From: Giesbergeria sp.
GTDB lineage: Bacteria > Pseudomonadota > Gammaproteobacteria > Burkholderiales > Burkholderiaceae_C
Direction of reading: 5' to 3'
Assembly: GCA_030690515.1 (NCBI GenBank)
Contig: JAUYGP010000627.1
Span: 1 to 6,596 of the forward strand
DNA: 6,596 bases
Position numbers and translations under genes: made by a program. The notes below the pieces were generated by a model. It was not told where the DNA came from, did no database searches, and worked only from the letters and a program-made list of their open reading frames with translations. Each line of letters opens with the position of its first letter. Position 1 is the first letter of the stretch. This document shows positions 1 through 5,876 of this stretch, one piece after another.

Positions 1-1
1 G

Positions 2-937
2 GCCGAAATCATGGGCCTGTCGGCCTTTCTGGACCAGGGCGCGCATTGGCGCGTGATGCTCGACCTGGCGCTGCTGAGCCTGTTTGCCGGCCTGTACAGC
101 GTGCCCATGTACGCCCTGATCCAGATGCGCGCCCAGCCCACGCACCGCGCGCGCATCATTGCGGCCAACAACATCCTGAACGCGCTGTTCATGATCGCCA
201 GTTCGGTGATTGCCGGAGCCTTGCTGGGTGCGGGCTTCACGGTGCCGCAGATCTTTCTGTTCACCGGCCTGGCTAATGCCGTGGTGGCGGCCTACATCTT
301 CCTGCTGGTGCCCGAATACCTGTTGCGCTTCGTGGCCTGGGTGCTCTCGCGTCTGGTGTACCGGTTCAAGGTGCAGGGCGACGAGAACCTGCCGGTGCAG
401 GGCGCGGCCATTCTGGCCTGCAACCATGTGAGCTTTGTCGACGCCGTGCTGCTGATGGCGGCCAGCCCCCGGCCCATCTACTTCGTGATGGACCACCGCA
501 TCTTCCGCGTTCCCGTGCTGGGCGCGCTGTTCCGGCTGGCCAAGGCCATTCCGATCGCGCCCTACAAGGAAGACCCTGCCACGTACGAAGCTGCGTTCGA
601 GCGGGCCGCGCAGGTGCTGCGCGACGGTGACTTGCTGGCCATCTTCCCCGAAGGCGGCATCACGCAGGACGGGCGGCTGCAGCAGTTCAAGGGCGGCATC
701 GTGAAGATCCTGGAGCGGGCCCGCAGCGACGGTATCGACACGCCCGTGATCCCGATGGCGCTGACCAACCTGTGGGGTTCGTATTTCAGCCGCATCGAGC
801 GCGGGGGCGCCATGGTGCGGCCGTTTCGTCGCGGCATGTTCAGCCGCGTGGGCCTGAACGTGGGCGCCCCTGTGGCCCCGGCCGAGGTGCAGCCCGAGCT
901 GCTGCAGGCACGGGTGGCACGGCTGCTGGAGGCTTGA
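2..937 (+). CDS. MFS transporter-PlsC acyltransferase fusion, C-terminal part (5' end outside window)
   Basis: The frame is open through the left edge (Ala-Glu-Ile precede the Met at position 11), so this is the 3' part of a longer gene. Residues are numbered from that Met. Residues 17-39, 55-75 and 80-104 are hydrophobic and look like the last transmembrane helices of a major facilitator transporter. From about residue 115 a glycerophospholipid acyltransferase (PlsC/LPLAT) domain follows. It has the catalytic H-X4-D motif at H139 and D144 (NHVSFVD) and the substrate-binding FPEGG motif at 212-216. By analogy with E. coli LplT and Aas, such fusions are expected to flip lysophospholipid inward across the inner membrane and re-acylate it. 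The protein stops shortly after the acyltransferase domain, with no acyl-ACP synthetase (AMP-binding) domain like that of Aas. A plain acyltransferase with a membrane anchor is less likely, given the three helices before the domain. Confidence 0.9.
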   Translation, partial: AEIMGLSAFLDQGAHWRVMLDLALLSLFAGLYSVPMYALIQMRAQPTHRARIIAANNILNALFMIASSVIAGALLGAGFTVPQIFLFTGLANAVVAAYIFLLVPEYLLRFVAWVLSRLVYRFKVQGDENLPVQGAAILACNHVSFVDAVLLMAASPRPIYFVMDHRIFRVPVLGALFRLAKAIPIAPYKEDPATYEAAFERAAQVLRDGDLLAIFPEGGITQDGRLQQFKGGIVKILERARSDGIDTPVIPMALTNLWGSYFSRIERGGAMVRPFRRGMFSRVGLNVGAPVAPAEVQPELLQARVARLLEA

Positions 938-963
938 ATCCCATCAGTGTCGCAGTCGTGTCT

Positions 964-2136
964 TCAGTCTGCCTCGACGGCGAATGTCAGCCCCGCGTTG
1001 GCCTGCAGCTGGTCGATCAGCGCCTGGCCCAGCGCGGGGGCCGTGGTCCAGATGCCGCCCGGCGTGGAGCGGTTCTCCAGCAGGCACACGGCGGCCTCGG
1101 TGATCATTTTGGAGGTGGAGCCATAGCCCGGGTCGCGGTCGCCCTTCACGCCCACGCGCAAGGTGTTGCCCGCGGCATCCTGGCCGAGAAACAGTACGTC
1201 GTAAAAGCCGTTTTCGCGCTCTTCGCGCGAGGGGCCTTCGCCGGGCTTCGGGCCTTTGTCGGAGCCCAGCGACTTGTCGCCTGCCACCGCGTTGGCGATC
1301 GCTTCGCCTTTTTCGCCGGGGCCGGTGATGAGCATTTCGTCGTACACAAAGTCCTGGCCGTAGGCGTGCTGCAGCAGAAAGTTGGAGCGGTGCACGTTGC
1401 GCGTGTTGATGGCGGCCATCACAAAGGGGGCCACCCACAGGTTCAGCGCCTCGTCCACCATGGGCTTGGCACCCGAGGGCTGGCGCGGGCCTTCAAAGCC
1501 GGGGGTGAGCGAGAAGGGGTTGCGCAGCAGGTCCAGTACGCCGGGCTCGGTGGCTGCGGCGGCCATGGTCGCCTTGAGGCTGGCTGCGGTGCCGCCCGAG
1601 AAAGTGCCTTTCATTTTGCGCACTCGGCCGCGCACGCGGCTGGCAGGGTGGCCAAAGCGCGTTTTCATTTCGTTTTGCAGCATGAACACGCCCAGGTCGA
1701 ACGGGATCGAGTCGAAGCCGCACGAGAACACGATGCGTGCGCCGCTGGCTTGGGCCGTGGCCTCGTGTGCGTCGATCATGTGGCGCATCCAGGCGGGCTC
1801 GCCGCACAGGTCCACGTAATCGACCCCGGCAGCAGCGCAGGCGGCCACCAGTTCGTTGCCATAGAGCTGGTAGGGGCCCACGGTGGTCAGTACCAGACGG
1901 GTCTGGTCCATCAGCGCCTGCAGGCTGGCGGGGTTGCTGGTGTCGGTGACGACGAGCGGCGTGTCGGCGGGGGCGCCCACTTCGTCGCGCACGGCGGCGA
2001 GTTTTTCGGCATTGCGCCCGCCCATGGCCCAGCGCAGGCCGCTGCCTGCGGGGTAGCGCTGCAGCAAATATTCAACCACCAGGCGGCCCGTGAAGCCGGT
2101 GGCGCCGTGGACGACGAGATCGAAGGGTTTGGTCAT
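964..2136 (-). CDS. Saccharopine dehydrogenase-like NAD(P)-binding oxidoreductase (SCCPDH / trans-acting enoyl reductase family)
   Basis: This 390-residue protein starts with a Rossmann fold. The glycine-rich dinucleotide loop GATGFTG is at residues 11-17, and GGRN at 39-42 ends the second strand. Further family landmarks are VGPYQLYG (86-93), YVDLCGE (107-113) and CGFDSIPFDLG (139-149). The C-terminal GGIWTTAPALG segment is also typical. The family includes eukaryotic SCCPDH and the mycobacterial trans-acting enoyl reductase of phthiocerol lipid synthesis. Most bacterial members have no known substrate, and true lysine metabolism is not implied. The length is close to the usual roughly 390-420 residues and no key motif is missing. 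The ATG at 2136 lies two residues before the first strand and has a weak purine-rich AAAGAGA upstream as ribosome site. The gene converges on the acyltransferase gene with 26 bases between stops and is divergent from the gene at 2403. The exact reaction is unknown. Confidence 0.92.
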   Translation of the reverse strand: MTKPFDLVVHGATGFTGRLVVEYLLQRYPAGSGLRWAMGGRNAEKLAAVRDEVGAPADTPLVVTDTSNPASLQALMDQTRLVLTTVGPYQLYGNELVAACAAAGVDYVDLCGEPAWMRHMIDAHEATAQASGARIVFSCGFDSIPFDLGVFMLQNEMKTRFGHPASRVRGRVRKMKGTFSGGTAASLKATMAAAATEPGVLDLLRNPFSLTPGFEGPRQPSGAKPMVDEALNLWVAPFVMAAINTRNVHRSNFLLQHAYGQDFVYDEMLITGPGEKGEAIANAVAGDKSLGSDKGPKPGEGPSREERENGFYDVLFLGQDAAGNTLRVGVKGDRDPGYGSTSKMITEAAVCLLENRSTPGGIWTTAPALGQALIDQLQANAGLTFAVEAD

Positions 2137-2257
2137 GGGGTGTCTCTTTCTTGGGTACGTGGTTCCAGGGGGGCTGGCGCGGCATCAAAGGGCATTGTGG
2201 AAGACCTGCGCGGGGCAGGGGTGTCGCGCAGGCGCCGACCGGCGGCGGTCAGGGGAT

Positions 2258-2286
2258 TTTGTGCTCTGGGCTGCAAAAAGTATCAA
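2258..2286 (-). promoter_or_regulatory. Possible sigma70-type promoter for the oxidoreductase gene
   Basis: On the minus strand, TTGATA (2286-2281) matches the -35 consensus at five of six positions. It is followed after 17 bases by CACAAA (2263-2258), a poor -10. The AT-rich patch makes this the best candidate in the gap, but the -10 match is weak. On the plus strand the same patch offers TTGTGC (2259-2264) and TATCAA (2281-2286), with a 16-base spacer, as an equally tentative promoter for the gene at 2403. Confidence 0.22.
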
Positions 2287-2296
2287 AAATCGATAC
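2280..2296. repeat. Inverted repeat GTATC-N7-GATAC
   Basis: Perfect 5-base arms at 2280-2284 and 2292-2296 flank an A-rich 7-base spacer. The repeat overlaps the candidate promoter elements of both divergent genes, a position that would suit a repressor or activator site. Arms this short can arise by chance. Confidence 0.3.
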
Positions 2297-2316
2297 CCCA
2301 GTGCTCTGCATGCGCC

Positions 2317-2334
2317 GCTTTGGCATACCAAAGC
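2317..2334. repeat. Inverted repeat GCTTTGG-N4-CCAAAGC, possible operator or leader hairpin
   Basis: Perfect 7-base arms at 2317-2323 and 2328-2334 flank the loop CATA. It lies 68 bases upstream of the chosen YiaA/B-like start and just downstream of the candidate plus-strand promoter. It could be a DNA operator or form a hairpin in the mRNA leader. No T-run follows, so a terminator is unlikely. Confidence 0.4.
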
Positions 2335-2402
2335 AGACAACAGGGCCGACGGGCGGCACCATGCGGTCCATGTTTAACCACGGCCCCAGGGCCTCTACCG
2401 CA

Positions 2403-2876
2403 ATGTCCTCTTCTTCCCGCATCGTCCCGCGTGACAGCCGTGCCTGGCAATTCCAGGTGTGGGTCTCCTTCGGCATCGCCGTGTTTCTGTGTGCCGTGGG
2501 CCTGGCCTGGCTGCCCGGCGAGCCCTTGGAGCAGGTGTTCATGGTGATGGGCTATGTGTTCTGCCTGTCTACCGCGTTTGTGCTGGCCAAGTTCGTGCGT
2601 GACAACGAGGGCAGCCGCCAGGGGGCGAAAGATGTGCCGATGTGGAAGCTGGTCGTCTGGGGTGGCTTTGCCGTGGCCATGGGCCTGACAGGCTGGGGCC
2701 TGCTGGGCATGGCGATCAACGTGACCTACAAGGCCTTCCTCGGCGTGGGTTGGCTCTACCTCATCACTACTGCCTTCACGCTGGCCAAGATGCTGCGTGA
2801 CCGCCACGAGGCCGACCTGCTGGAAGCCCGCTTGCAAGGCCGCCGCGAAGCCAGCATGGCCCACACCACCGAATGA
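2403..2876 (+). CDS. YiaA/YiaB-type inner-membrane protein with two repeats of a two-helix domain
   Basis: The product is 157 residues with four hydrophobic segments in two pairs: about 17-37 with 43-63, and 83-103 with 111-130. The second helix of each pair ends in the same signature, TAFVLAKFVRD (57-67) and TAFTLAKMLRD (123-133). This is the internal duplication expected of the yiaA/B two-helix family. E. coli YiaA and YiaB are inner-membrane proteins of unknown function, so no activity can be assigned. The C-terminal tail (134-157) is charged and probably cytoplasmic. I chose ATG 2403 because residues before it do not look like the family, although it lacks a good Shine-Dalgarno sequence. 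In-frame ATGs at 2361 and 2370 remain possible. It is the first gene of a likely three-gene operon: the next gene starts 32 bases after its stop. Confidence 0.87.
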   Translation: MSSSSRIVPRDSRAWQFQVWVSFGIAVFLCAVGLAWLPGEPLEQVFMVMGYVFCLSTAFVLAKFVRDNEGSRQGAKDVPMWKLVVWGGFAVAMGLTGWGLLGMAINVTYKAFLGVGWLYLITTAFTLAKMLRDRHEADLLEARLQGRREASMAHTTE

Positions 2877-2897
2877 ACGCCACAACCCTTACTGACG

Positions 2898-2902
2898 CGG
2901 AG
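2898..2902 (+). promoter_or_regulatory. Ribosome binding site deciding the start at 2909
   Basis: CGGAG lies six bases before ATG 2909. An in-frame ATG at 2873, overlapping the previous stop as ATGA, would add 12 polar residues before the signal peptide and has no comparable site. Together these favour 2909. Confidence 0.6.
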
Positions 2903-2908
2903 ACTTCC

Positions 2909-3370
2909 ATGACTGCAATTTTCCACAAACATCTGGTGCGCCTGCTGGCGGCCACGGGCTTGGCCTGCGCCCTGGTCGCAACGCCCGCACAAGCCCAGAG
3001 CGAGGCCTCGGCTGCGCTCTCTCTGTTGCCCGTGGCGTCGGTGGTGGGCACGGCCTCGGTCGGCGCGGCAGCGTCTGGCGCGGTGTTGGCGCTGCCGGTC
3101 GCTCTGTCGGTAGCGGGTGCAGTGCTCACCGTGAAAACGGTCGAAGCCTCCGCGACTGGCACGGTGTACCTGCTCGAACGGGCTTCGGATGGCGCACAGG
3201 TCAGCATCGAAGTCGTGGGGCGTGGTGTGGCCGCATCGGCCCATGGCGTTGGCACGGTGGTGGCTTGCAGCGTGATCGGCACGGGTGTCGTGCTGTCGGT
3301 GGCGGGCGAGGTGCTGGCCTTTATTCCCAATGCCCTGGGCCAGGCCCTGCTGCACAACGAACGCCTCTAA
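2909..3370 (+). CDS. Small exported Gly/Ala/Val-rich protein, function unknown
   Basis: I do not recognise this 153-residue protein. It begins with a clear Sec signal peptide: a basic start (HKHLVR, 6-11), a hydrophobic core (12-25) and a probable type I cleavage site after Ala-Gln-Ala at 27-29. The mature part alternates small hydrophobic residues with glycine. Regularly spaced G47, G52 and G57 recall a glycine zipper. A short hydrophobic repeat occurs twice, LSVAGAVLTV (66-75) and LSVAGEVLAF (129-138), separated by a more polar section (76-116). It could insert into or lie against a membrane, or form beta-type packing. C20 is not in a proper lipobox because Gly is at -3. It sits between the YiaA/B-like gene and the DUF2145 gene, and its stop codon forms part of the next gene's ribosome site, so co-expression and a shared envelope role are likely. 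A start at 2873 is less likely. Confidence 0.75.
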   Translation: MTAIFHKHLVRLLAATGLACALVATPAQAQSEASAALSLLPVASVVGTASVGAAASGAVLALPVALSVAGAVLTVKTVEASATGTVYLLERASDGAQVSIEVVGRGVAASAHGVGTVVACSVIGTGVVLSVAGEVLAFIPNALGQALLHNERL

Positions 3371-3374
3371 GGAG
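3368..3374 (+). promoter_or_regulatory. Shine-Dalgarno overlapping the upstream stop codon
   Basis: TAAGGAG contains the TAA stop of the preceding gene and a strong GGAG, seven bases before ATG 3382. This fixes the DUF2145 start and implies translational coupling with the upstream gene. Confidence 0.7.
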
Positions 3375-3381
3375 CCGCACG

Positions 3382-4215
3382 ATGCTTTATCCAAACACGT
3401 GGCGGCGCACCGCCCTGGCGGTTTTCTTTATCGCAGCCGCCGTGGCGCTGGCCGCTGCACCGGCCCATGCCGGCCGCTCTTGTGAGGCGCACAAACCCAC
3501 GCCGCAGCTCATCGAGCGTGGCATGCAACTGGCGCAGCAGACCGCCGCCGCGCTGGATGCCGAATTTGCTCGCAGCGGCTCTCGTGTGGTGGTGCTGGGC
3601 CGTGCCGGGCAAGACCTGGGTAAATATGGTCTGCGCTACTCGCACCTGGGCTGGGCCTACCGCACCACTGAAGGCCCCTGGCGCGTGGTACACAAGCTCA
3701 ACGAGTGCGGCACGGCCGTGGGGCACTTGTACCGCCAGGGGCTGGGCGAGTTCTTCCTGGACGACCTTTGGCGCTACGAGGCTGTGTGGGCCGTACCTAC
3801 CCCTGAGGTGCAGCAACGCCTGCTGCCTGTGTTGCAGGACCGGCAGCGCGCCCGCGCCCTGCAGTATCCGCCCTACAGCATGGTGAGCTATGTGTGGGGG
3901 CGCAAATACCAGCAATCGAACCAGTGGGCGCTGGAAACCCTGGCCGTCGCCATGGAGCCCGCCAGCGTGCGCACGCGCGATCAGGCGCAGGCCTGGCTAC
4001 AGTTCAAAGGCTATGAACCCAGCGTGCTCAAGATTGGTGCCCTCACGCGGCTGGGCGGCCGTGTGTGCTCGGCCAACATCGCCTTTGACGACCACCCGAG
4101 TGACAAGCGCTTTGCCGACCGTATCGAAACGGTCACTGTGGATTCGGTGCTGGCCTGGCTGCAGCGTGCGCAGCTGGCATCGGCACCTGTCGTGCTGCGT
4201 CTGGATTCACGGTAA
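3382..4215 (+). CDS. Exported DUF2145 family protein
   Basis: The 277-residue product has a Sec signal peptide: R8-R9, a hydrophobic core at 11-26 and probable cleavage after Ala-His-Ala at 28-30. The mature protein matches my recollection of the DUF2145 family along its whole length. Landmarks are GQDLGKYGLRYSHLGWAYR (around 75-93, with H88), WRVVHKLNECG (to 110, with C109), the LYRQGLGEFFLDDL block, YQQSNQWALETLA (176-188) and FDDHP (235-239). It looks complete. The family has no established function. An early invariant-looking His in a YSHLGW context and a later conserved helix start resemble circularly permuted NlpC/P60-like or YiiX-like folds, but Ser179/Asn180 lies where a catalytic Cys might be. 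That is inference. It is the last gene of the likely three-gene operon and is followed by a hairpin. The location is expected to be periplasmic. Confidence 0.92.
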   Translation: MLYPNTWRRTALAVFFIAAAVALAAAPAHAGRSCEAHKPTPQLIERGMQLAQQTAAALDAEFARSGSRVVVLGRAGQDLGKYGLRYSHLGWAYRTTEGPWRVVHKLNECGTAVGHLYRQGLGEFFLDDLWRYEAVWAVPTPEVQQRLLPVLQDRQRARALQYPPYSMVSYVWGRKYQQSNQWALETLAVAMEPASVRTRDQAQAWLQFKGYEPSVLKIGALTRLGGRVCSANIAFDDHPSDKRFADRIETVTVDSVLAWLQRAQLASAPVVLRLDSR

Positions 4216-4218
4216 AAA

Positions 4219-4260
4219 TGGCCTCTAGCGCTTTATGGTAAAGCGCTTTAAGCTATCAAT
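4219..4260. repeat. Comamonadaceae-type interspersed intergenic repeat (REP-like)
   Basis: The segment begins TGGCCTCTAGCGCTT and ends AGCTATCAA around a palindromic centre. I recall this pattern as a very common short intergenic element in Acidovorax, Rhodoferax, Polaromonas and related genomes, usually between genes and able to form a hairpin. Only one copy is in the window, so its repeat nature rests on recall. The AT-rich flank to about 4280 may also hold the promoter of the gene at 4290, but I see no convincing -35/-10 pair. Confidence 0.6.
4227..4249 (+). terminator. Hairpin downstream of the DUF2145 gene, possible terminator
   Basis: Perfect 9-base arms AGCGCTTTA (4227-4235) and TAAAGCGCT (4239-4247) enclose the loop TGG. 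The stem starts 12 bases after the stop codon and is followed by TT and an AT-rich stretch, not a long T-run. It may end the three-gene transcript or protect its 3' end, and it is the core of the interspersed repeat. Confidence 0.4.
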
Positions 4261-4289
4261 TCAATAGTTACTAATTCCAAGAGAACAAC

Positions 4290-5363
4290 ATGAGCAAATC
4301 CTTGCGACTGTCGGAAAAATGGTTTCGCCGCGGCTTGTGGCTGGTGGCGTTGGTGTTTGCCAGCTTCCTGATCGGCCTGGGTGGCACGGTGGTGGGGGAC
4401 TTGCCCAAGGTGGAAACCCCGCTGGCGCTGGACGACTTTCTGGACCGGCCCGCCGCCCAGGCACTGCGCGCGCAGGTGAAAGAGGCGCGCCAGGCTGAGC
4501 AGGACGCCCAAACCGCGCTGGAGCAGGCGCAATTGCAGCGCAACAAGGCGCGCAACGAAAGCGCTGCCGAGCGGGAAACCTTCAGCAACTGGCTGGCGGC
4601 CCGCAGCGTAACGCAGCGGGCAGAGCACGACCCCGAGGTGCTGGCGCGCACCAGGGCACTCGATGCACTCAAACAGGCCGAGCGAAGCACCCAGAAGGCG
4701 GTGGAGCAGCAGCAGCAGGCCGCACTGGATGCGCGCCAGGCCGCAGCAGCGGCGCAGCAGCGCCTGGGCCAGATGGAATCAGGGGCCTACGAGACACTGC
4801 ACACCGAGCGCCGCAAGGTTGAGCTGCGCGTGTTTCTGTACCGTCTGGCGCTCACGCTGCCGCTGCTGGCCATTGCCGCCTGGCTGTTCGTCAAAAAGCG
4901 CAAGGGCACCTACTGGCCCTTTGTCTGGGGCTTCATCTTCTTCGCGCTGTTTGCGTTCTTCGTTGAACTGGTGCCCTACCTGCCCAGCTATGGCGGCTAT
5001 GTACGCTACGTGGTGGGCATTGGCGTGACGGCGCTGGTCGGGCGCTACGCCATCCTTGCGCTGAACCGCTACCTGGAGCGACAAAAGCAGGCCGAATCCA
5101 TGCCCGACCAGGAGCGCCGCAATGAGCTTAGCTACGACGTGGCCCTGGCGCGTCTGGCCAAGAACGTGTGCCCCGGTTGCGAGCGCCCGGTGGACTTGAA
5201 GGATGGCAAGACTGATTTTTGCCCGCATTGCGGCATCGGCTTGTTTGACCGCTGTGGCCCCTGCGGCACGCGCAAAAGCGCGTTCGCCAAGTTTTGCCAT
5301 GCGTGCGGCGCTACTGCCGGTCGGTGCGCTGCAGAGCAGTCCGAAGCGGCCACTTCAGCTTGA
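4290..5363 (+). CDS. Membrane protein with periplasmic coiled coil and cytoplasmic double zinc ribbon
   Basis: The 357-residue protein has a basic N-terminus and a first membrane helix at about 15-36. A long Ala/Gln/Glu/Arg-rich helical region at about 55-175 follows, probably a coiled coil, with QQQQ at 140-143. Three further helices lie near 181-201, 209-228 and 237-258. The tail carries eight cysteines in four CXXC pairs: C294/C297 with C311/C314, and C322/C325 with C336/C339. These form two tandem zinc ribbons. Four helices and positive-inside charges place both ends in the cytoplasm and the coiled coil in the periplasm. The family function is unknown to me; such ribbons usually mediate protein or nucleic-acid contacts. 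ATG 4290 has AAGAGA five bases upstream. The gene is separated from the DUF2145 gene by 74 bases holding a hairpin repeat, so it may be its own transcription unit. It ends convergently with the next gene. Confidence 0.85.
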   Translation: MSKSLRLSEKWFRRGLWLVALVFASFLIGLGGTVVGDLPKVETPLALDDFLDRPAAQALRAQVKEARQAEQDAQTALEQAQLQRNKARNESAAERETFSNWLAARSVTQRAEHDPEVLARTRALDALKQAERSTQKAVEQQQQAALDARQAAAAAQQRLGQMESGAYETLHTERRKVELRVFLYRLALTLPLLAIAAWLFVKKRKGTYWPFVWGFIFFALFAFFVELVPYLPSYGGYVRYVVGIGVTALVGRYAILALNRYLERQKQAESMPDQERRNELSYDVALARLAKNVCPGCERPVDLKDGKTDFCPHCGIGLFDRCGPCGTRKSAFAKFCHACGATAGRCAAEQSEAATSA

Positions 5364-5367
5364 TCAA

Positions 5368-5395
5368 AGCGCGCAACCCATTGGGCTGCGGCGCT
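5368..5395. terminator. Imperfect hairpin between convergent genes, possible bidirectional terminator
   Basis: AGCGC (5368-5372) pairs with GCGCT (5391-5395), GCA (5373-5375) with TGC (5387-5389), and CCC (5377-5379) with GGG (5383-5385). One base is bulged, there is one A/C mismatch, and the loop is ATT. It fills most of the 39 bases between two convergent stops, where a terminator is expected. T-runs are poor: none on the plus strand, and only a short TTTGAT on the minus strand. Confidence 0.4.
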
Positions 5396-5402
5396 GGACC
5401 CA

Positions 5403-5828
5403 CTACTGCTTTCGCATCACTATCACAGCAGCGGAATTGTCGCGTTTCGCGTAAAGTGCCTCGGAGTTGGCCCGCAGTTCGCTGCAGCCGGATGGAAACG
5501 TGCCGCGGTATTCGATACATACCCGGCCTTCTTCGGCCCGCCATGTTCCGCTGTCGCGCGCGCCGTTGGCTATGTTAAGAAACACATAACCAGAATCTTT
5601 GTACTCAGCGCGCCACTGGATTCCGGCGGCGTTGGTGCCGGTGTAAACCTGGCCGCTCAAACGCTCTTCGATAGCCTTGCGGTTGAGTGGCTGTGTGTCG
5701 GCAGGAAACTCTGTCAGCACACCAGCGGCTGCAGGGCTCTGGGCGCAAGCCACGCCTGCAGTTGCGATTGTCAAAAGAACGATTCCACCGATCGCCTTGC
5801 AGTTACGAAAGAGAAATGATGCTGTCAT
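5403..5828 (-). CDS. Small exported protein, DUF995-like, function unknown
   Basis: The 141-residue product has a Sec signal peptide with R8 and K11, a hydrophobic core at 12-26 and probable cleavage after Ala-Cys-Ala at 27-29. C28 is not in a good lipobox, since Gly is at -3. The mature part has a linker to about residue 47, then a compact beta-rich domain. Its pattern is G-x-W-x-A-x-Y (69-76, with W72), SGTWRAEEGRVCIEY (93-107) and a second Cys at 115. C104 and C115 could form a disulfide. A GTW strand followed by a Cys-containing strand resembles DUF995-type periplasmic domains, but I recognise this only as a pattern. ATG 5828 is supported by GGAG (complement of 5836-5839) seven bases upstream. 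It lies 48 bases after the stop of the minus-strand gene to its right, so the two may be co-transcribed. Confidence 0.72.
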   Translation of the reverse strand: MTASFLFRNCKAIGGIVLLTIATAGVACAQSPAAAGVLTEFPADTQPLNRKAIEERLSGQVYTGTNAAGIQWRAEYKDSGYVFLNIANGARDSGTWRAEEGRVCIEYRGTFPSGCSELRANSEALYAKRDNSAAVIVMRKQ

Positions 5829-5876
5829 GACATGACTCCAAAAAAATTCTCGGGGGGCGTATTGCCCAAGATTAAA

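Larger units (their letters stand above)
2137..2402. promoter_or_regulatory. Divergent intergenic control region
   Basis: These 266 bases separate the oxidoreductase start (minus strand) from the YiaA/B-like start (plus strand), so promoters for both genes should lie here. The part nearest the oxidoreductase is GC-rich and featureless to about 2250. An AT-richer patch at 2255-2296 and two inverted repeats (listed separately) are the only visible structure. The reading frame of the YiaA/B-like gene is open upstream to 2151. The predicted residues there are Trp/Gly/Arg-rich and unlike the family, so I treat this part as non-coding. Confidence 0.5.

Noticed and set aside
772..2547. A 591-codon plus-strand open frame running antisense to the oxidoreductase gene
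   Set aside because: The minus-strand protein has clear family motifs over its whole length, while the plus-strand product is low-complexity Gly/Ala/His/Arg-rich with no recognisable domain. Long antisense frames are common in GC-rich DNA.
2909..2970. Lipoprotein signal in the small exported protein (Cys20)
   Set aside because: The residues before Cys20 are Gly-Leu-Ala, which do not fit a lipobox. An Ala-Gln-Ala type I site follows at 27-29.
3265..3381. N-terminal extension of the DUF2145 frame upstream of ATG 3382
   Set aside because: The extension overlaps the preceding gene, would bury the signal peptide inside the protein, and ignores the strong GGAG seven bases before 3382.
2283..3394. 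Minus-strand open frames of about 190-212 codons opposite the YiaA/B-like and small exported genes
   Set aside because: Products are His/Arg/Gln- or Ala/Thr-rich without motifs, and the plus-strand genes have signal peptides, membrane helices and ribosome sites.
4703..4718. Short CAG/GCA triplet run
   Set aside because: It encodes four glutamines inside the coiled-coil region and is explained by the protein composition.
5829..5876. Possible terminator on the minus strand between the last two genes (GGGC/GCCC stem followed by seven Ts)
   Set aside because: The stem is only four base pairs, and the T-run is separated from it and abuts the next gene's Shine-Dalgarno sequence. It is more likely an ordinary leader.
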